From NCBI GenBank assembly GCA_903918045.1, contig CAIXCY010000014.1:62001-126000 (forward strand): 64,000 bases of DNA, given 5' to 3'. The position numbers and the translations under genes were made by a program. The first letter of the stretch is position 1. Each line of letters begins with the position of its first letter. Source of the stretch: an uncultured Bacteroidia bacterium (GTDB lineage: Bacteria; Bacteroidota; Bacteroidia; Bacteroidales; Prolixibacteraceae). Below, in pieces: positions 18,399-26,723 of the stretch. Below the pieces are notes generated by a model, which was not told where the DNA came from, did not search any database, and saw nothing but the letters and a program-made list of their open reading frames with translations.

Positions 18399-18639
18399 GC
18401 AAAACGATCCGTTATAATTGCTGAAATGATCACCGAAATAGCGACCAAATGTTTCTATACAGCAGCCTAAATCTTTGAAATGGCGGAACTAGCCTTCAAT
18501 GGGACAAACCATTTTCTATGGGAGGAATACCCTGATATTTCATGAAAAAGAAAATACATTATTCATTTATTTTCTGTATATTTACTTATATAATTCCGTA
18601 ACTGCATAATATTCAACGCATTTTACTTACTTAAATTTA

Positions 18640-19368
18640 ATGAACATGAGACATCCCGAAGAGGTATTGCGCATCTTCCACAGAACGGATGAGGAGGTGT
18701 TGCAGCAGTCAGACCTTAAACTGGCTTCTTTTCTTGAGAACAAAAACCTGTTTATTGAACGCTTTCCCCAATTTGCCGATCCGTTTGCCGGTGATTGGGC
18801 AACAGTAACGGCGACTGCCCGGAGCATTCCTCCCGATTATGTGTCGGTTTCAAACCAATCAGGCGAAACAGAAGCGCTGATGAACCTTATGGAAAATGGG
18901 CGAAATCTTTATCAGACACTTATCCTTTATACCCAGCTCGCTTTCCCTGGGAATGTAGCCATGCTCCGGATTATGGGACATTCACAGTACGATTCTGCCC
19001 GGACTAATCAACTAAAATTACCTGTCTTACTTAAAACAGCCTATACCCAGGCCACTCTCGCTGAAAATAAACAGGCACTAATGGCCCAGGGGATGAAAGA
19101 AGCGGAGATCGAATCGTTATTAACCATGGCTGAAAGCATTATTAACCAGCAGATTATACAGCAAAAAGCGAAAAAAGGGCGTACCCTCGATGCAAATAAA
19201 CGAATCACTGCGCTTAACCTTGTCTGGTCAAAAATGGCGCTGGTATGCCAATGTGCCAAATTACTGTTCCAGAACGACGCCATCCACTACAACCTATTCC
19301 TGCTAAGTGATAGTCCGGCGCCAACAATACCTGAGCCAACACCTGCATTATTAAATAAAGCAAATTAA
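18640..19368 (+). CDS. Hypothetical protein, helical, Bacteroidota type
   Basis: I do not recognise a characterised family. The 242-residue protein has no signal peptide or membrane helix. It is predicted mostly alpha-helical, with a middle region rich in Leu, Thr and Gln (LPVLLKTAYTQATLAENKQALMAQGM; about 128-153) and a basic patch KAKKGRTLDANKR (about 176-188). It ends in a Pro-rich tail. Composition is close to that of the core genes, unlike the RES-like gene before it. The ATG at 18640 is followed three bases later by another in-frame ATG. Confidence 0.6.
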   Translation: MNMRHPEEVLRIFHRTDEEVLQQSDLKLASFLENKNLFIERFPQFADPFAGDWATVTATARSIPPDYVSVSNQSGETEALMNLMENGRNLYQTLILYTQLAFPGNVAMLRIMGHSQYDSARTNQLKLPVLLKTAYTQATLAENKQALMAQGMKEAEIESLLTMAESIINQQIIQQKAKKGRTLDANKRITALNLVWSKMALVCQCAKLLFQNDAIHYNLFLLSDSPAPTIPEPTPALLNKAN

Positions 19369-19471
19369 AATTGGATAATTAATCATTGATATCAGGTTAA
19401 AGATTAAAGATTCTTCATTAAACCACCAATGTCCAATTTACATTTTTTTTACCTTTACAAAAAAATGAAAA

Positions 19472-19654
19472 ATGATAACTAAAGATAAGCTTATACAGCT
19501 AATTGAGAATCTGCCCGAAAACTTTAGTATTGATGATATAATTGAGGAATTTGTGTTGCTCAGCAAAATTGAACAAGGTTTAGAAGATATTAAATATGGC
19601 AGAGCATATTCGGAAAATGAGGTGGCAGAAAAGATGGAAAAATGGCTCAAGTAA
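19472..19654 (+). CDS. Small antitoxin of a ParE-type toxin-antitoxin pair
   Basis: A 60-residue acidic protein (MITKDKLIQLIENLPENFSI...). The C-terminal half has the pattern GRAYSENEVAEKMEKWLK, typical of short Bacteroidota antitoxins paired with RelE/ParE toxins. Such proteins bind the toxin through this C-terminal segment and often repress their own operon. The next gene starts 13 bases before this one ends, the usual antitoxin-then-toxin layout. Identification rests on size, C-terminal pattern and the ParE-like neighbour. Confidence 0.7.
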   Translation: MITKDKLIQLIENLPENFSIDDIIEEFVLLSKIEQGLEDIKYGRAYSENEVAEKMEKWLK

Positions 19655-19948
19655 TTTGGTCCTATAAAGCCTACGAAGACTATCACGATATTATAGAATT
19701 TATTGCAAAGGATTCCGAGCAATATGCCTCTTTAATGGCTAAAAGAATTTGGAGCAAAAAGAATAAAGCTTAATCCAATGACAGCCAGAAAAGTACCGGA
19801 AGCAGGCTATCTTAACAATATCAGGGAAAGAATTCTTGGTAATTACAGGATTATTTTTCAGATCAGAAATGATGAGGTTTATTTATTAACGATACATCAC
19901 TCCTCCAAAAATCTAAGAAAAAGATCACTTTTAGAACAATTAAGATAA
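19642..19948 (+). pseudogene. ParE/RelE-type toxin, frameshifted
   Basis: It begins MAQVIWSYKAYEDYHDIIEFIAKDSE, a classic ParE N-terminus, and stops at 19773. From 19766 the next frame continues KLNPMTARKVPEAG, GNYRIIFQIRND and IHHSSKNLRKRS to the stop at 19948, which is the normal ParE C-terminal half. Removing one A from the AATAAAG at 19762-19768 joins both halves into a toxin of about 100 residues. The active form would block DNA gyrase or translation; as given it is disrupted. A sequencing error is possible but the surrounding region also contains other broken genes. Confidence 0.75.
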
Positions 19949-20007
19949 AAACAGCATCACCGATAAGACATCAGGCAATTTCCACCTCAATCAATGCCAG
20001 GCAATAG

Positions 20008-20082
20008 AGTGATCGGGTGACAGTGTCCATACATTAAAAGTCACCCGGTCACCTTCAAGTTTAAAGTCACCCGGTCACTTTC
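20008..20082. repeat. GTCACCCGGTCAC-type repeats, right side of the decayed island
   Basis: Three copies of the motif occur here: GTGATCGGGTGAC (about 20009-20021), AAAGTCACCCGGTCACC (20037-20053) and AAAGTCACCCGGTCACTTT (20063-20081). They lie between the broken toxin and the transporter gene and mirror the copies near 16.8 kb. Confidence 0.5.
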
Positions 20083-20094
20083 AAAATTCAAAAA

Positions 20095-21621
20095 CTAAAG
20101 CTCTACCCTCTTAAATTTCGGCACCAGCGAATGCATCACAAACCAGGCAATCAGATAGGCCAGGGCACAAAATGCAAAAACCATTGTATAGGCGGTGGTC
20201 ATATTATGCTGAACAATAGGATACTGAATAGATTTCAGCAAATTAAAGGAGACCGGATCAATACTCTGAACCTGCTTTGCCACCTCTGACGGAAGTCCAC
20301 CTAATTCAACCTTATCCAGGTTGATGATATCCCCGTGTTTATTAACCAGTTTCATTGCGCGGATCGAATCTGCAAAATCTCCCAGATGAGCAGCTTTTGC
20401 CTCTACCCATCCCTTTGCAATACCGGCATGACGGAAGCCGTCAAAAAGCCATCCGGCAGATTTATTAACCACAATACCACCAATTCCTCCGGCCATACCG
20501 CCAATACCGGTAACACTACCCACCGCTTTCTTGGGAAACATATCCGATACTGTAGTGAAAATATTGGCTGACCATGCCTGATGTGCGGCCGTTCCGATGC
20601 CAATGATCAGTACCGGCCACCAGTAGCTGATGGTGCCAAAATATTGAGCTGTCAAAACAACAAGCGGGAACAGCGCAATGGTGAGCATTGCCTTCATCCG
20701 TCCCTCATAGGGTTCATAACCTTTATTGATAAAATACATTGGGAACCATCCCCCACCAATACTTCCAATGGAGGACAACATATAGAGTACAGCAAGCGGA
20801 AAAGCGACGTCCATACCGGTCATCCCGTATTGAGCTTTCAGGTAGGCAGGTAACCAGAATAAGAAAAACCACCACACCCCGTCAGTCATAAATTTGCCAA
20901 AACTAAAGGCCCAGGTCTGCCTGAACTTTAACAACTCAAACCATGATATCTTTGTGTCATTGGCGGGACCATTTAATGCCTCTTCGGCAGCAGTATCCGA
21001 GTTAATATAACTAAGTTCCGGAGAACTTACCCTTTTGCTGCGCATCGGTATTTCATAAAGCCAGAACCAGAAGATCAGCCAGACAAATCCTATTCCGCCA
21101 ATAATGAGAAATGCAGCTTCCCATCCTAGGTGGTCGGCAATCCAGGGTACTGTCATCGGTGCTAGAATCGCACCTACATTGGTCCCTGAATTAAAAATCC
21201 CTGTCGCTAAGGCCCGCTCCTTTTTAGGAAACCATTCGGCCACCGTTTTTATCGCTGCAGGAAAGTTTCCCGATTCACCAAAACCCAAGACACCCCTGGC
21301 AATCATAAATCCACCCGTGCCTCGGGCAAGTGCATGGACCATTGCACCCACAGACCAAACAACCAACGATAAAGCATATCCAAGTTTTGTTCCCAGCCAG
21401 TCGATCAGTCTCCCGGCAAAAAGCATTGAAATAGCATATACAAACTGAAAAACAGAAACAATATTGGCATAATCCGAATCGCTCCAGTTAAATTGGACTT
21501 CGAGGCGGTCCTTTAAAAGACTCAAAACCTGCCGGTCAAGGTAGTTTACGGTCGTGGCAAAAAATACAAGGGCGCAAATGGTCCATCTGTATTTTCCGAT
21601 TGTCTGGTTAATCTGGTTCAT
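20095..21621 (-). CDS. exuT: MFS hexuronate transporter, ExuT-like
   Basis: Inner-membrane symporter of the anion:cation symporter family, taking up glucuronate or galacturonate with protons. Twelve hydrophobic segments are visible. The family signature lies at the start (TVNYLDRQVLSLL, about residues 24-36), with GRLIDWLGTKLGY in loop 2-3 and GFGESGNFPAAIKTVAEWFP near 113-132. The 508-residue length exceeds the usual 430-470 because of a hydrophilic insertion of about 80 residues (about 375-455) before the last helices. It is the last gene of the uxaE-uxaC-exuT unit, 15 bases after uxaC. The substrate is inferred from the neighbours. Confidence 0.88.
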   Translation of the reverse strand: MNQINQTIGKYRWTICALVFFATTVNYLDRQVLSLLKDRLEVQFNWSDSDYANIVSVFQFVYAISMLFAGRLIDWLGTKLGYALSLVVWSVGAMVHALARGTGGFMIARGVLGFGESGNFPAAIKTVAEWFPKKERALATGIFNSGTNVGAILAPMTVPWIADHLGWEAAFLIIGGIGFVWLIFWFWLYEIPMRSKRVSSPELSYINSDTAAEEALNGPANDTKISWFELLKFRQTWAFSFGKFMTDGVWWFFLFWLPAYLKAQYGMTGMDVAFPLAVLYMLSSIGSIGGGWFPMYFINKGYEPYEGRMKAMLTIALFPLVVLTAQYFGTISYWWPVLIIGIGTAAHQAWSANIFTTVSDMFPKKAVGSVTGIGGMAGGIGGIVVNKSAGWLFDGFRHAGIAKGWVEAKAAHLGDFADSIRAMKLVNKHGDIINLDKVELGGLPSEVAKQVQSIDPVSFNLLKSIQYPIVQHNMTTAYTMVFAFCALAYLIAWFVMHSLVPKFKRVEL

Positions 21622-21636
21622 TAATTGAGGGTTATT

Positions 21637-23043
21637 TTAAAAAGCAAAGTAATTATTTGCATTATTGTATGAAATATCCTGAACCATCTTTCCAAGGAAT
21701 TGAATATCACTAGGAATCTCCCCGTTTTCCACATCATTTCCGATCAGGTTGCAAAGGATACGACGGAAATACTCATGACGTGAATAGGAGAGAAAACTTC
21801 TTGAATCGGTAAGCATTCCTACGAAACGACTAAGCAACCCCAGATTAGAAAGGGTATTCAATTGATTAATCATTCCATCTTTCTGATCCAAAAACCACCA
21901 ACCGGAGCCCCACTGGATCTTCCCGGGTGTCACCCCATCCTGAAAATTACCTACCATGGTTGCCAAGACTTCGTTGTCACCCGGATTTAAATTATAAAGG
22001 ATAGTGCGTGTAAGTTTCTGGTTATATTCCAATCGATTCAGAAATTTTGAAAGCGCTGTTGCAACCGGATAATCTCCAATTGAATCGAAACCTTTATCTG
22101 CTCCGACACTTTCAAATAACCGGCTGTTATTATTTCGCATTGCACCAAGGTGATATTGTTGAGTCCAGTTGCGCGAATGATCCATAACCGCAAATACATA
22201 AAGCATTGCCGATTTAAATTTCAATATATCTTCAGGGGAAGGGACAACACCATTTCGGAGTGATTCGAAAATCCTCTTGATTTGCTCATCGGTATAATCG
22301 GCAGCATAAATTGTCTCAAGACCATGATCGGATAAGCGGCAGCCATTTTCATGAAAGAAAAGGTGTCGTTTTTCAAGAGCCTCCATAAAATGGTCAAAAG
22401 AGCTTATAGAAACCCCTGAAGCCACTTCCAGTTGATTTAGATATCCGTTAAAAATAGCGGGATCCTCGATTGCCATCGCCTTATCTGGTCGCCAGGCTGG
22501 AATAACTTTAACTTCGAATCCACTCTCTTTAATGGTTCTGTGGAATTCCAAAGAGTCAACGGGATCATCAGTTGTGCAAATTACCCTGACGTTCGCCTTC
22601 CGGATAATCCCTCGGCACGAAAAATCATCCTGATGCAACAATTCATTACAACGATCCCAGATCGGACGTGCAGTGGTTGGACTCAATAACGAATTAATTC
22701 CAAATGGGTTACGTAATTCCAAATGTGTCCAGTGATAAAGCGGATTTCGCATTGTGTAAGGTGCAGTCTCTGCCCATTTCTCAAATTTCTCCCAGTCACT
22801 AGCCTCGCCGGTACAAAAGCGTTCTGCTATACCATTGGTACGCATTGCCCTCCATTTATAATGATCGCCATGCAGCCAGATCTCGGTAAGATTATTAAAC
22901 CGACGATCTTCTGCGATCTCCTGCGGGGAAATATGACAATGATAATCAAAGATTGGCATCGGGGCGGCAAACTGATGATACAAGACTCTTGCAGTTTCAG
23001 TGTTTAGCAGGAAATCCTGATCCATAAATGGTTTCATAATCAT
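21637..23043 (-). CDS. uxaC: Glucuronate isomerase UxaC
   Basis: Cytoplasmic uronate isomerase that converts D-glucuronate to D-fructuronate and D-galacturonate to D-tagaturonate, the first step after uptake. It belongs to the amidohydrolase-like fold. FDYHCHISPQEIAED (about residues 33-47) carries the metal-binding HxH. CTTDDPVDSLEFH (about 170-182), VIPAWRPDKA and the C-terminal LTDSRSFLSYSRHEYFRR (about 420-437) are all family hallmarks. The 468-residue length is standard. The start could be at the first or third codon (MIMKPF). Confidence 0.95.
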   Translation of the reverse strand: MIMKPFMDQDFLLNTETARVLYHQFAAPMPIFDYHCHISPQEIAEDRRFNNLTEIWLHGDHYKWRAMRTNGIAERFCTGEASDWEKFEKWAETAPYTMRNPLYHWTHLELRNPFGINSLLSPTTARPIWDRCNELLHQDDFSCRGIIRKANVRVICTTDDPVDSLEFHRTIKESGFEVKVIPAWRPDKAMAIEDPAIFNGYLNQLEVASGVSISSFDHFMEALEKRHLFFHENGCRLSDHGLETIYAADYTDEQIKRIFESLRNGVVPSPEDILKFKSAMLYVFAVMDHSRNWTQQYHLGAMRNNNSRLFESVGADKGFDSIGDYPVATALSKFLNRLEYNQKLTRTILYNLNPGDNEVLATMVGNFQDGVTPGKIQWGSGWWFLDQKDGMINQLNTLSNLGLLSRFVGMLTDSRSFLSYSRHEYFRRILCNLIGNDVENGEIPSDIQFLGKMVQDISYNNANNYFAF

Positions 23044-23169
23044 TCTAATATAAGGGTATTTTAAAGTTCAATGATTCACGATAAATTAATTGTGAAAAAA
23101 GAATCTGGTAATTAGACAATCAGATATTTAGGAAATCCTTTCACTAAAAGCCTACAGCCTAATAGCCTA

Positions 23170-24420
23170 TCAATCTAATCCAAACAACCTTTTAAGATGT
23201 CTGTCAAAAAGATTTTCTCCGACACAATTTCCGATTATTTCACGATGAAGTTCAAGTAAGTCGGTGTAGGTTTCCCCGCATTCTGCTGCAATCTTATACC
23301 CGACGTGGATTAACTGCCTGAAACTTGGATTGTAATCGGGATGACCAGGTATGTGACGCAGGGTATTGGCGAATTTTTCACTACTCCAATTGTCAACTTC
23401 TGTCGCTGCAGGAAGTTCCTCCTGTCTAATATCGATAACATCTGCATAGGGTGCACACAGTTCATCCTGACGAGTTAGCGCCTCTTTATAAATATGCTTA
23501 GCGAGACCGAGACCCTCACCTCCTGCAAGTGCCAATCCGATAACCTCCTCAAGCCATGTGGTTCCTGCAGTTTTAACGTGAATTCCTTTGTCGTATTTCT
23601 TAATGATTCTGGAAATCTCCGGATAAATAGAAAATTTATCCGATCCGGAATGGACACTAAGTTTTAAATTGACAGGCAGCCCGAACTCCTTCACTGCATA
23701 ATCAATCACCAACACGTCTTCCTCAAATTCGCGGGAGAATTGAGCTACATCTCCAACATAATTAACCCCCTTATTAAAACGACCCGTAAACTTTGGGGCA
23801 ATGGTTTGCACAGGAATGGCCTGATCCGCAATCATCTTTAAAATAAAAAACAATTCTACCGGAGTTTGGGGGACTTCTACCTCATCCATCGACACCTCTG
23901 TTACGAAATTCTCTGCCCCTTTTTGAACTTTAATAAAATCATAGATTCTCCCGGCCTCGCCAATAGCTGCCAGGAATTTATGTGCAATAGTGGTAATCAA
24001 CAGATCGGATACCTCAAATGGCTCGTGGATTCCGGGAATGTTCAAAATACCGGAATATCTTTTGCAGGATATTATAAATGCTGAAATTTCTTCCTCACTG
24101 GAAACAGTCCCAATCTTACTTGCCACATCGAGTGTGAAAAAGTCTGATGCAGTAATAAATCCCTGCACATTTGAAAGATTAATATGATCTGCATCCACAA
24201 AATAATTGCCGCCAAAAGATAATGCCTTGACTGCAGCGTCTGCTTCAATCCGTGTATCTTCAGGCTTTGAATGGATATAGGAATGCTCCCTATTCGACTT
24301 ATTCCATACAGGAACAATTGCCACTCCTGCAGCATTTGCCCTTATTATCGCCTTCAACTGTGCTTCTCCCTGGTGCCCAAACCTGTCACCAATCCCCAAA
24401 CTGTATTTTTCTATCTTCAT
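23170..24420 (-). CDS. uxaE: Tagaturonate epimerase UxaE
   Basis: Metal-dependent epimerase that interconverts D-tagaturonate and D-fructuronate, so that galacturonate and glucuronate share the later steps. The 416-residue sequence matches the UxaE family in its opening (LGIGDRFGHQGEAQLKAI, about 8-25), a middle DADHINLSN, and a conserved KLSVHSGSDKFSIYP segment followed by HVKTAGTTWLEEVIGLAL (about 285-302). With UxaC, it takes the place of the tagaturonate reductase/altronate dehydratase branch found in enterobacteria. It is the first gene of the leftward unit, downstream of the LacI-type operators. Confidence 0.88.
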   Translation of the reverse strand: MKIEKYSLGIGDRFGHQGEAQLKAIIRANAAGVAIVPVWNKSNREHSYIHSKPEDTRIEADAAVKALSFGGNYFVDADHINLSNVQGFITASDFFTLDVASKIGTVSSEEEISAFIISCKRYSGILNIPGIHEPFEVSDLLITTIAHKFLAAIGEAGRIYDFIKVQKGAENFVTEVSMDEVEVPQTPVELFFILKMIADQAIPVQTIAPKFTGRFNKGVNYVGDVAQFSREFEEDVLVIDYAVKEFGLPVNLKLSVHSGSDKFSIYPEISRIIKKYDKGIHVKTAGTTWLEEVIGLALAGGEGLGLAKHIYKEALTRQDELCAPYADVIDIRQEELPAATEVDNWSSEKFANTLRHIPGHPDYNPSFRQLIHVGYKIAAECGETYTDLLELHREIIGNCVGENLFDRHLKRLFGLD

Positions 24421-24500
24421 CGTTCTAATATTTACTAATCTCCTAATTAGGTCTAATCTATAACTGCTTACTTAAATTGCAATACATTTTTGCATTATTC

Positions 24501-24514
24501 CGTGTCCGTTCACG
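24501..24514. promoter_or_regulatory. LacI-family operator, copy 1
   Basis: CGTGTCCGTTCACG: a 14-base inverted repeat (CGTGT...TCACG, one arm mismatch) with the central CpG usual for LacI-family sites. It is nearer the uxaE side. Confidence 0.65.
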
Positions 24515-24589
24515 AAAGTAGAGTGTTTCAATCTAATCTCAAAATTAAAAGGTGGAAAACCGGTCATTTATGTTTTTAAACATTTTTTC

Positions 24590-24603
24590 CGTGTCCGTAC
24601 ACG
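24590..24603. promoter_or_regulatory. LacI-family operator, copy 2
   Basis: CGTGTCCGTACACG: perfect CGTGT/ACACG arms around a central CpG. It differs from copy 1 at one base and lies 89 bases away, and sits just upstream of a -7 element facing the lacI-type gene. Both copies are preceded by TTC. Confidence 0.7.
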
Positions 24604-24622
24604 ATAATTGAAAAAATCAAGC

Positions 24623-24630
24623 TAGTTTTG
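24623..24630 (+). promoter_or_regulatory. Candidate -7 element for the lacI-type gene
   Basis: TAGTTTTG matches TAnnTTTG and lies 20 bases after operator copy 2, so a bound repressor would cover the -33 region. The spacing to any upstream TTG is shorter than ideal. Confidence 0.45.
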
Positions 24631-24731
24631 CAAACAATTATACACAATTTCATCTGATGAAGAAATAATAATTACATTTATAGATTAGGATAATTTAGTT
24701 TTATCAATGTTTAATCTAAAATATACTGCGG

Positions 24732-25784
24732 GTGAAAAAAAATATCAGAATTCTGGATATCGCATTGAAGGCTGGTGTATCGATAGGGACCGTTGACAGG
24801 GTCCTTCATAATCGAGGTGAGGTATCAACTGAAACCAGGGATCGAATTCTTAAGATTATACAGGATTCAGATTACAGGCCTAATATACTTGCGAGTTCAC
24901 TGGCGTCAAAAAAAATAATTACAATAGCTTCATTAACTCCCAAGGCTTCCGGGAAAGATTCATTCTGGGCAAAACCTCAGGAGGGGATTGAAAAAGCAGT
25001 TGAAGAGATGTATCAATATGGGATCAGATTGCAAGCTTACCATTTCAAGATGGAGGATCCGGCATCATTTACCCGTGAAGCGGATAAGCTACTAGCTTCA
25101 ACACCCGATGGCATACTATTGGCTCCATGGGGCAAACGTGAATCACTTCAATTTACACAATTGCTGGACGAACGTTCACTTCCCTATGTTTTTATTGATT
25201 CAAACCTTTCTGAGGCCAATCCGATCAGCTTTATCGTCCAGGATTCAGTTCAAAGCGGATTTCTTGCAGCCAAACTCATCGATTATGGTATTGCCCCAAA
25301 AAGCAATATACTGATGATTCATATTACCAAGGACCTTCAAAATGCCAATCACCTGCTTCAACGCGAAACCGGATTTCTGAACTATTTCGAATCTGTGAGT
25401 CAGAAGTCCCACCGGATTATAAAAATGGAGGTCTCAGCTGATGATATTATCAGAACCGCAAGTCTGAATACCAGTATTGCCAAGGTTGATGTAATCGATG
25501 CAGTATTTGTCACAAACTCCAAGGTACACCTTGTCGCCCGCTTGTTTGACTCTTATGAGGTCCGACCCAAAATTATTGGCTACGATTTAATCCCTAAAAA
25601 TATCGATCTGCTTCAGCATGACAAAATCGATTTCCTTCTTAATCAAAATCCCGAAAAACAAGGGTTTGTAGCCACAAATATCCTTTTTGACCAGCTCGTC
25701 AGAAAAGAGAAAGTAAACAAATCAAATTATACGGCTATTGATATTATCACAAAAGAAAATTTCAAGTATTATATCGGTATCTGA
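24732..25784 (+). CDS. LacI-family transcriptional regulator
   Basis: DNA-binding repressor, probably controlling the hexuronate genes on both sides. The N-terminal helix-turn-helix (RILDIALKAGVSIGTVDRVLHNRGEVS, residues about 5-31) and hinge (DYRPNILASSLASKK) are typical. A periplasmic-binding-protein-like sensor domain runs from about 60 to the end (EANPISFIVQDSVQSGFLAAKLI). It starts with GTG at 24732; no in-frame ATG precedes the HTH. The two palindromes just upstream are its likely operators. The inducer is probably a uronate or an intermediate (inference). Confidence 0.88.
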   Translation: MKKNIRILDIALKAGVSIGTVDRVLHNRGEVSTETRDRILKIIQDSDYRPNILASSLASKKIITIASLTPKASGKDSFWAKPQEGIEKAVEEMYQYGIRLQAYHFKMEDPASFTREADKLLASTPDGILLAPWGKRESLQFTQLLDERSLPYVFIDSNLSEANPISFIVQDSVQSGFLAAKLIDYGIAPKSNILMIHITKDLQNANHLLQRETGFLNYFESVSQKSHRIIKMEVSADDIIRTASLNTSIAKVDVIDAVFVTNSKVHLVARLFDSYEVRPKIIGYDLIPKNIDLLQHDKIDFLLNQNPEKQGFVATNILFDQLVRKEKVNKSNYTAIDIITKENFKYYIGI

Positions 25785-25826
25785 CATTTAACACGTATTC
25801 AAAAAATATCAAATTAGTATAAAATC

Positions 25827-26678
25827 ATGAAGAAATTTTCCTTTGATGACCTGAATGGAAAAGTTTGTGTAGTCACCGGTGGTTCCGGTATTATCGGGAT
25901 CTCAATCATCAAAGCTCTGGCGTCGGTTGGTACCAAGGTCGCCATCCTTGGCCGCAATGAAGAACGGGCAAAATCCGTTGCTGCAGAACTGGCACAAGAG
26001 TTCAATTGTGTGATTATCGGTGTAAAAGCCGATGTGCTTAATAAAGAATCACTTATAAAGGCAAAAGAAGCGATAAATGCACAACTGGGCCCCATTGACC
26101 TTTTAATTAATTGTGCGGGAGGAAACTCCCCCCTTGCCACGACCCAGGTGGAGCAAATGCAGGAATCTGATCTTTCGGACCTTGACAAAACGTTTTACGG
26201 CTTGCAGATGGAAGGGTTCGACCAGGTTTTCGACTTAAATTTCAAGGGAACAGTTCTCCCCAGTATGATATTGACGAAGGATATGCTTGAAAAAGGGGCC
26301 GGAGTGGTGCTGAATATCTCCTCGATGAATTCATACCATCCCCTCACAAAAATTCCGGCATACTCTGCAGCCAAAGCGGCGGTAAATAACTTTACTGAAT
26401 GGCTGGCTGTTCATTTTGCGAAAGTAGGCATCAGGGTGAATGCCGTTGCACCAGGGTTTTTTATTTGTAACCAAAACCGGTTTCTTGTAATTGATGAGCT
26501 GACAGGGGATTATTCTGCACGGGGTAAAAAAATCGTGAACAACACCCCGATGGGTAAATTCGGAGACCCGGATGATCTGCAGGGGGCTGTTTTATACCTG
26601 CTTTCCGATCTTTCCTCTTTTGTGACAGGAATTGTGATTCCCGTTGACGGAGGATTTAATGCTTATGGGGGTGTATAA
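25827..26678 (+). CDS. SDR-type D-mannonate oxidoreductase (fructuronate reductase)
   Basis: Short-chain dehydrogenase likely to reduce D-fructuronate to D-mannonate with NAD(P)H, as in Bacillus-type uronate pathways (YjmF-like), instead of the long-chain UxuB. The cofactor motif TGGSGIIG lies at about residues 17-24, NCAGG near 95-99, the catalytic Ser near 165-166, and YxxxK at Y179/K183. A long stretch between the NAG motif and catalytic Ser (EQMQESDLSDLDKTFYGLQMEGFDQV region) is typical of this subgroup. The C-terminal VPVDGGFNAY-like end is present. The spacing of 42 bases from the lacI-type gene suggests one operon. Confidence 0.85.
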   Translation: MKKFSFDDLNGKVCVVTGGSGIIGISIIKALASVGTKVAILGRNEERAKSVAAELAQEFNCVIIGVKADVLNKESLIKAKEAINAQLGPIDLLINCAGGNSPLATTQVEQMQESDLSDLDKTFYGLQMEGFDQVFDLNFKGTVLPSMILTKDMLEKGAGVVLNISSMNSYHPLTKIPAYSAAKAAVNNFTEWLAVHFAKVGIRVNAVAPGFFICNQNRFLVIDELTGDYSARGKKIVNNTPMGKFGDPDDLQGAVLYLLSDLSSFVTGIVIPVDGGFNAYGGV

Positions 26679-26723
26679 TACCATTCTGTAAATATTAACT
26701 ATTAAATTTAAAATACATACAAA

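Larger units (their letters stand above)
24421..24731. promoter_or_regulatory. Divergent control region between uxaE and the lacI-type gene
   Basis: The 311-base gap between the divergent units holds two LacI-type palindromes, a CCTAATTAGG palindrome (24442-24451) near uxaE, and a TAnnTTTG element facing the lacI-type gene. No gene is seen in it. Confidence 0.7.

Noticed and set aside
19438-19722. Minus-strand hydrophobic frame of 94 codons
   Set aside because: It is antisense to the antitoxin and toxin pair; its hydrophobicity comes from complementing acidic, Lys-rich codons.
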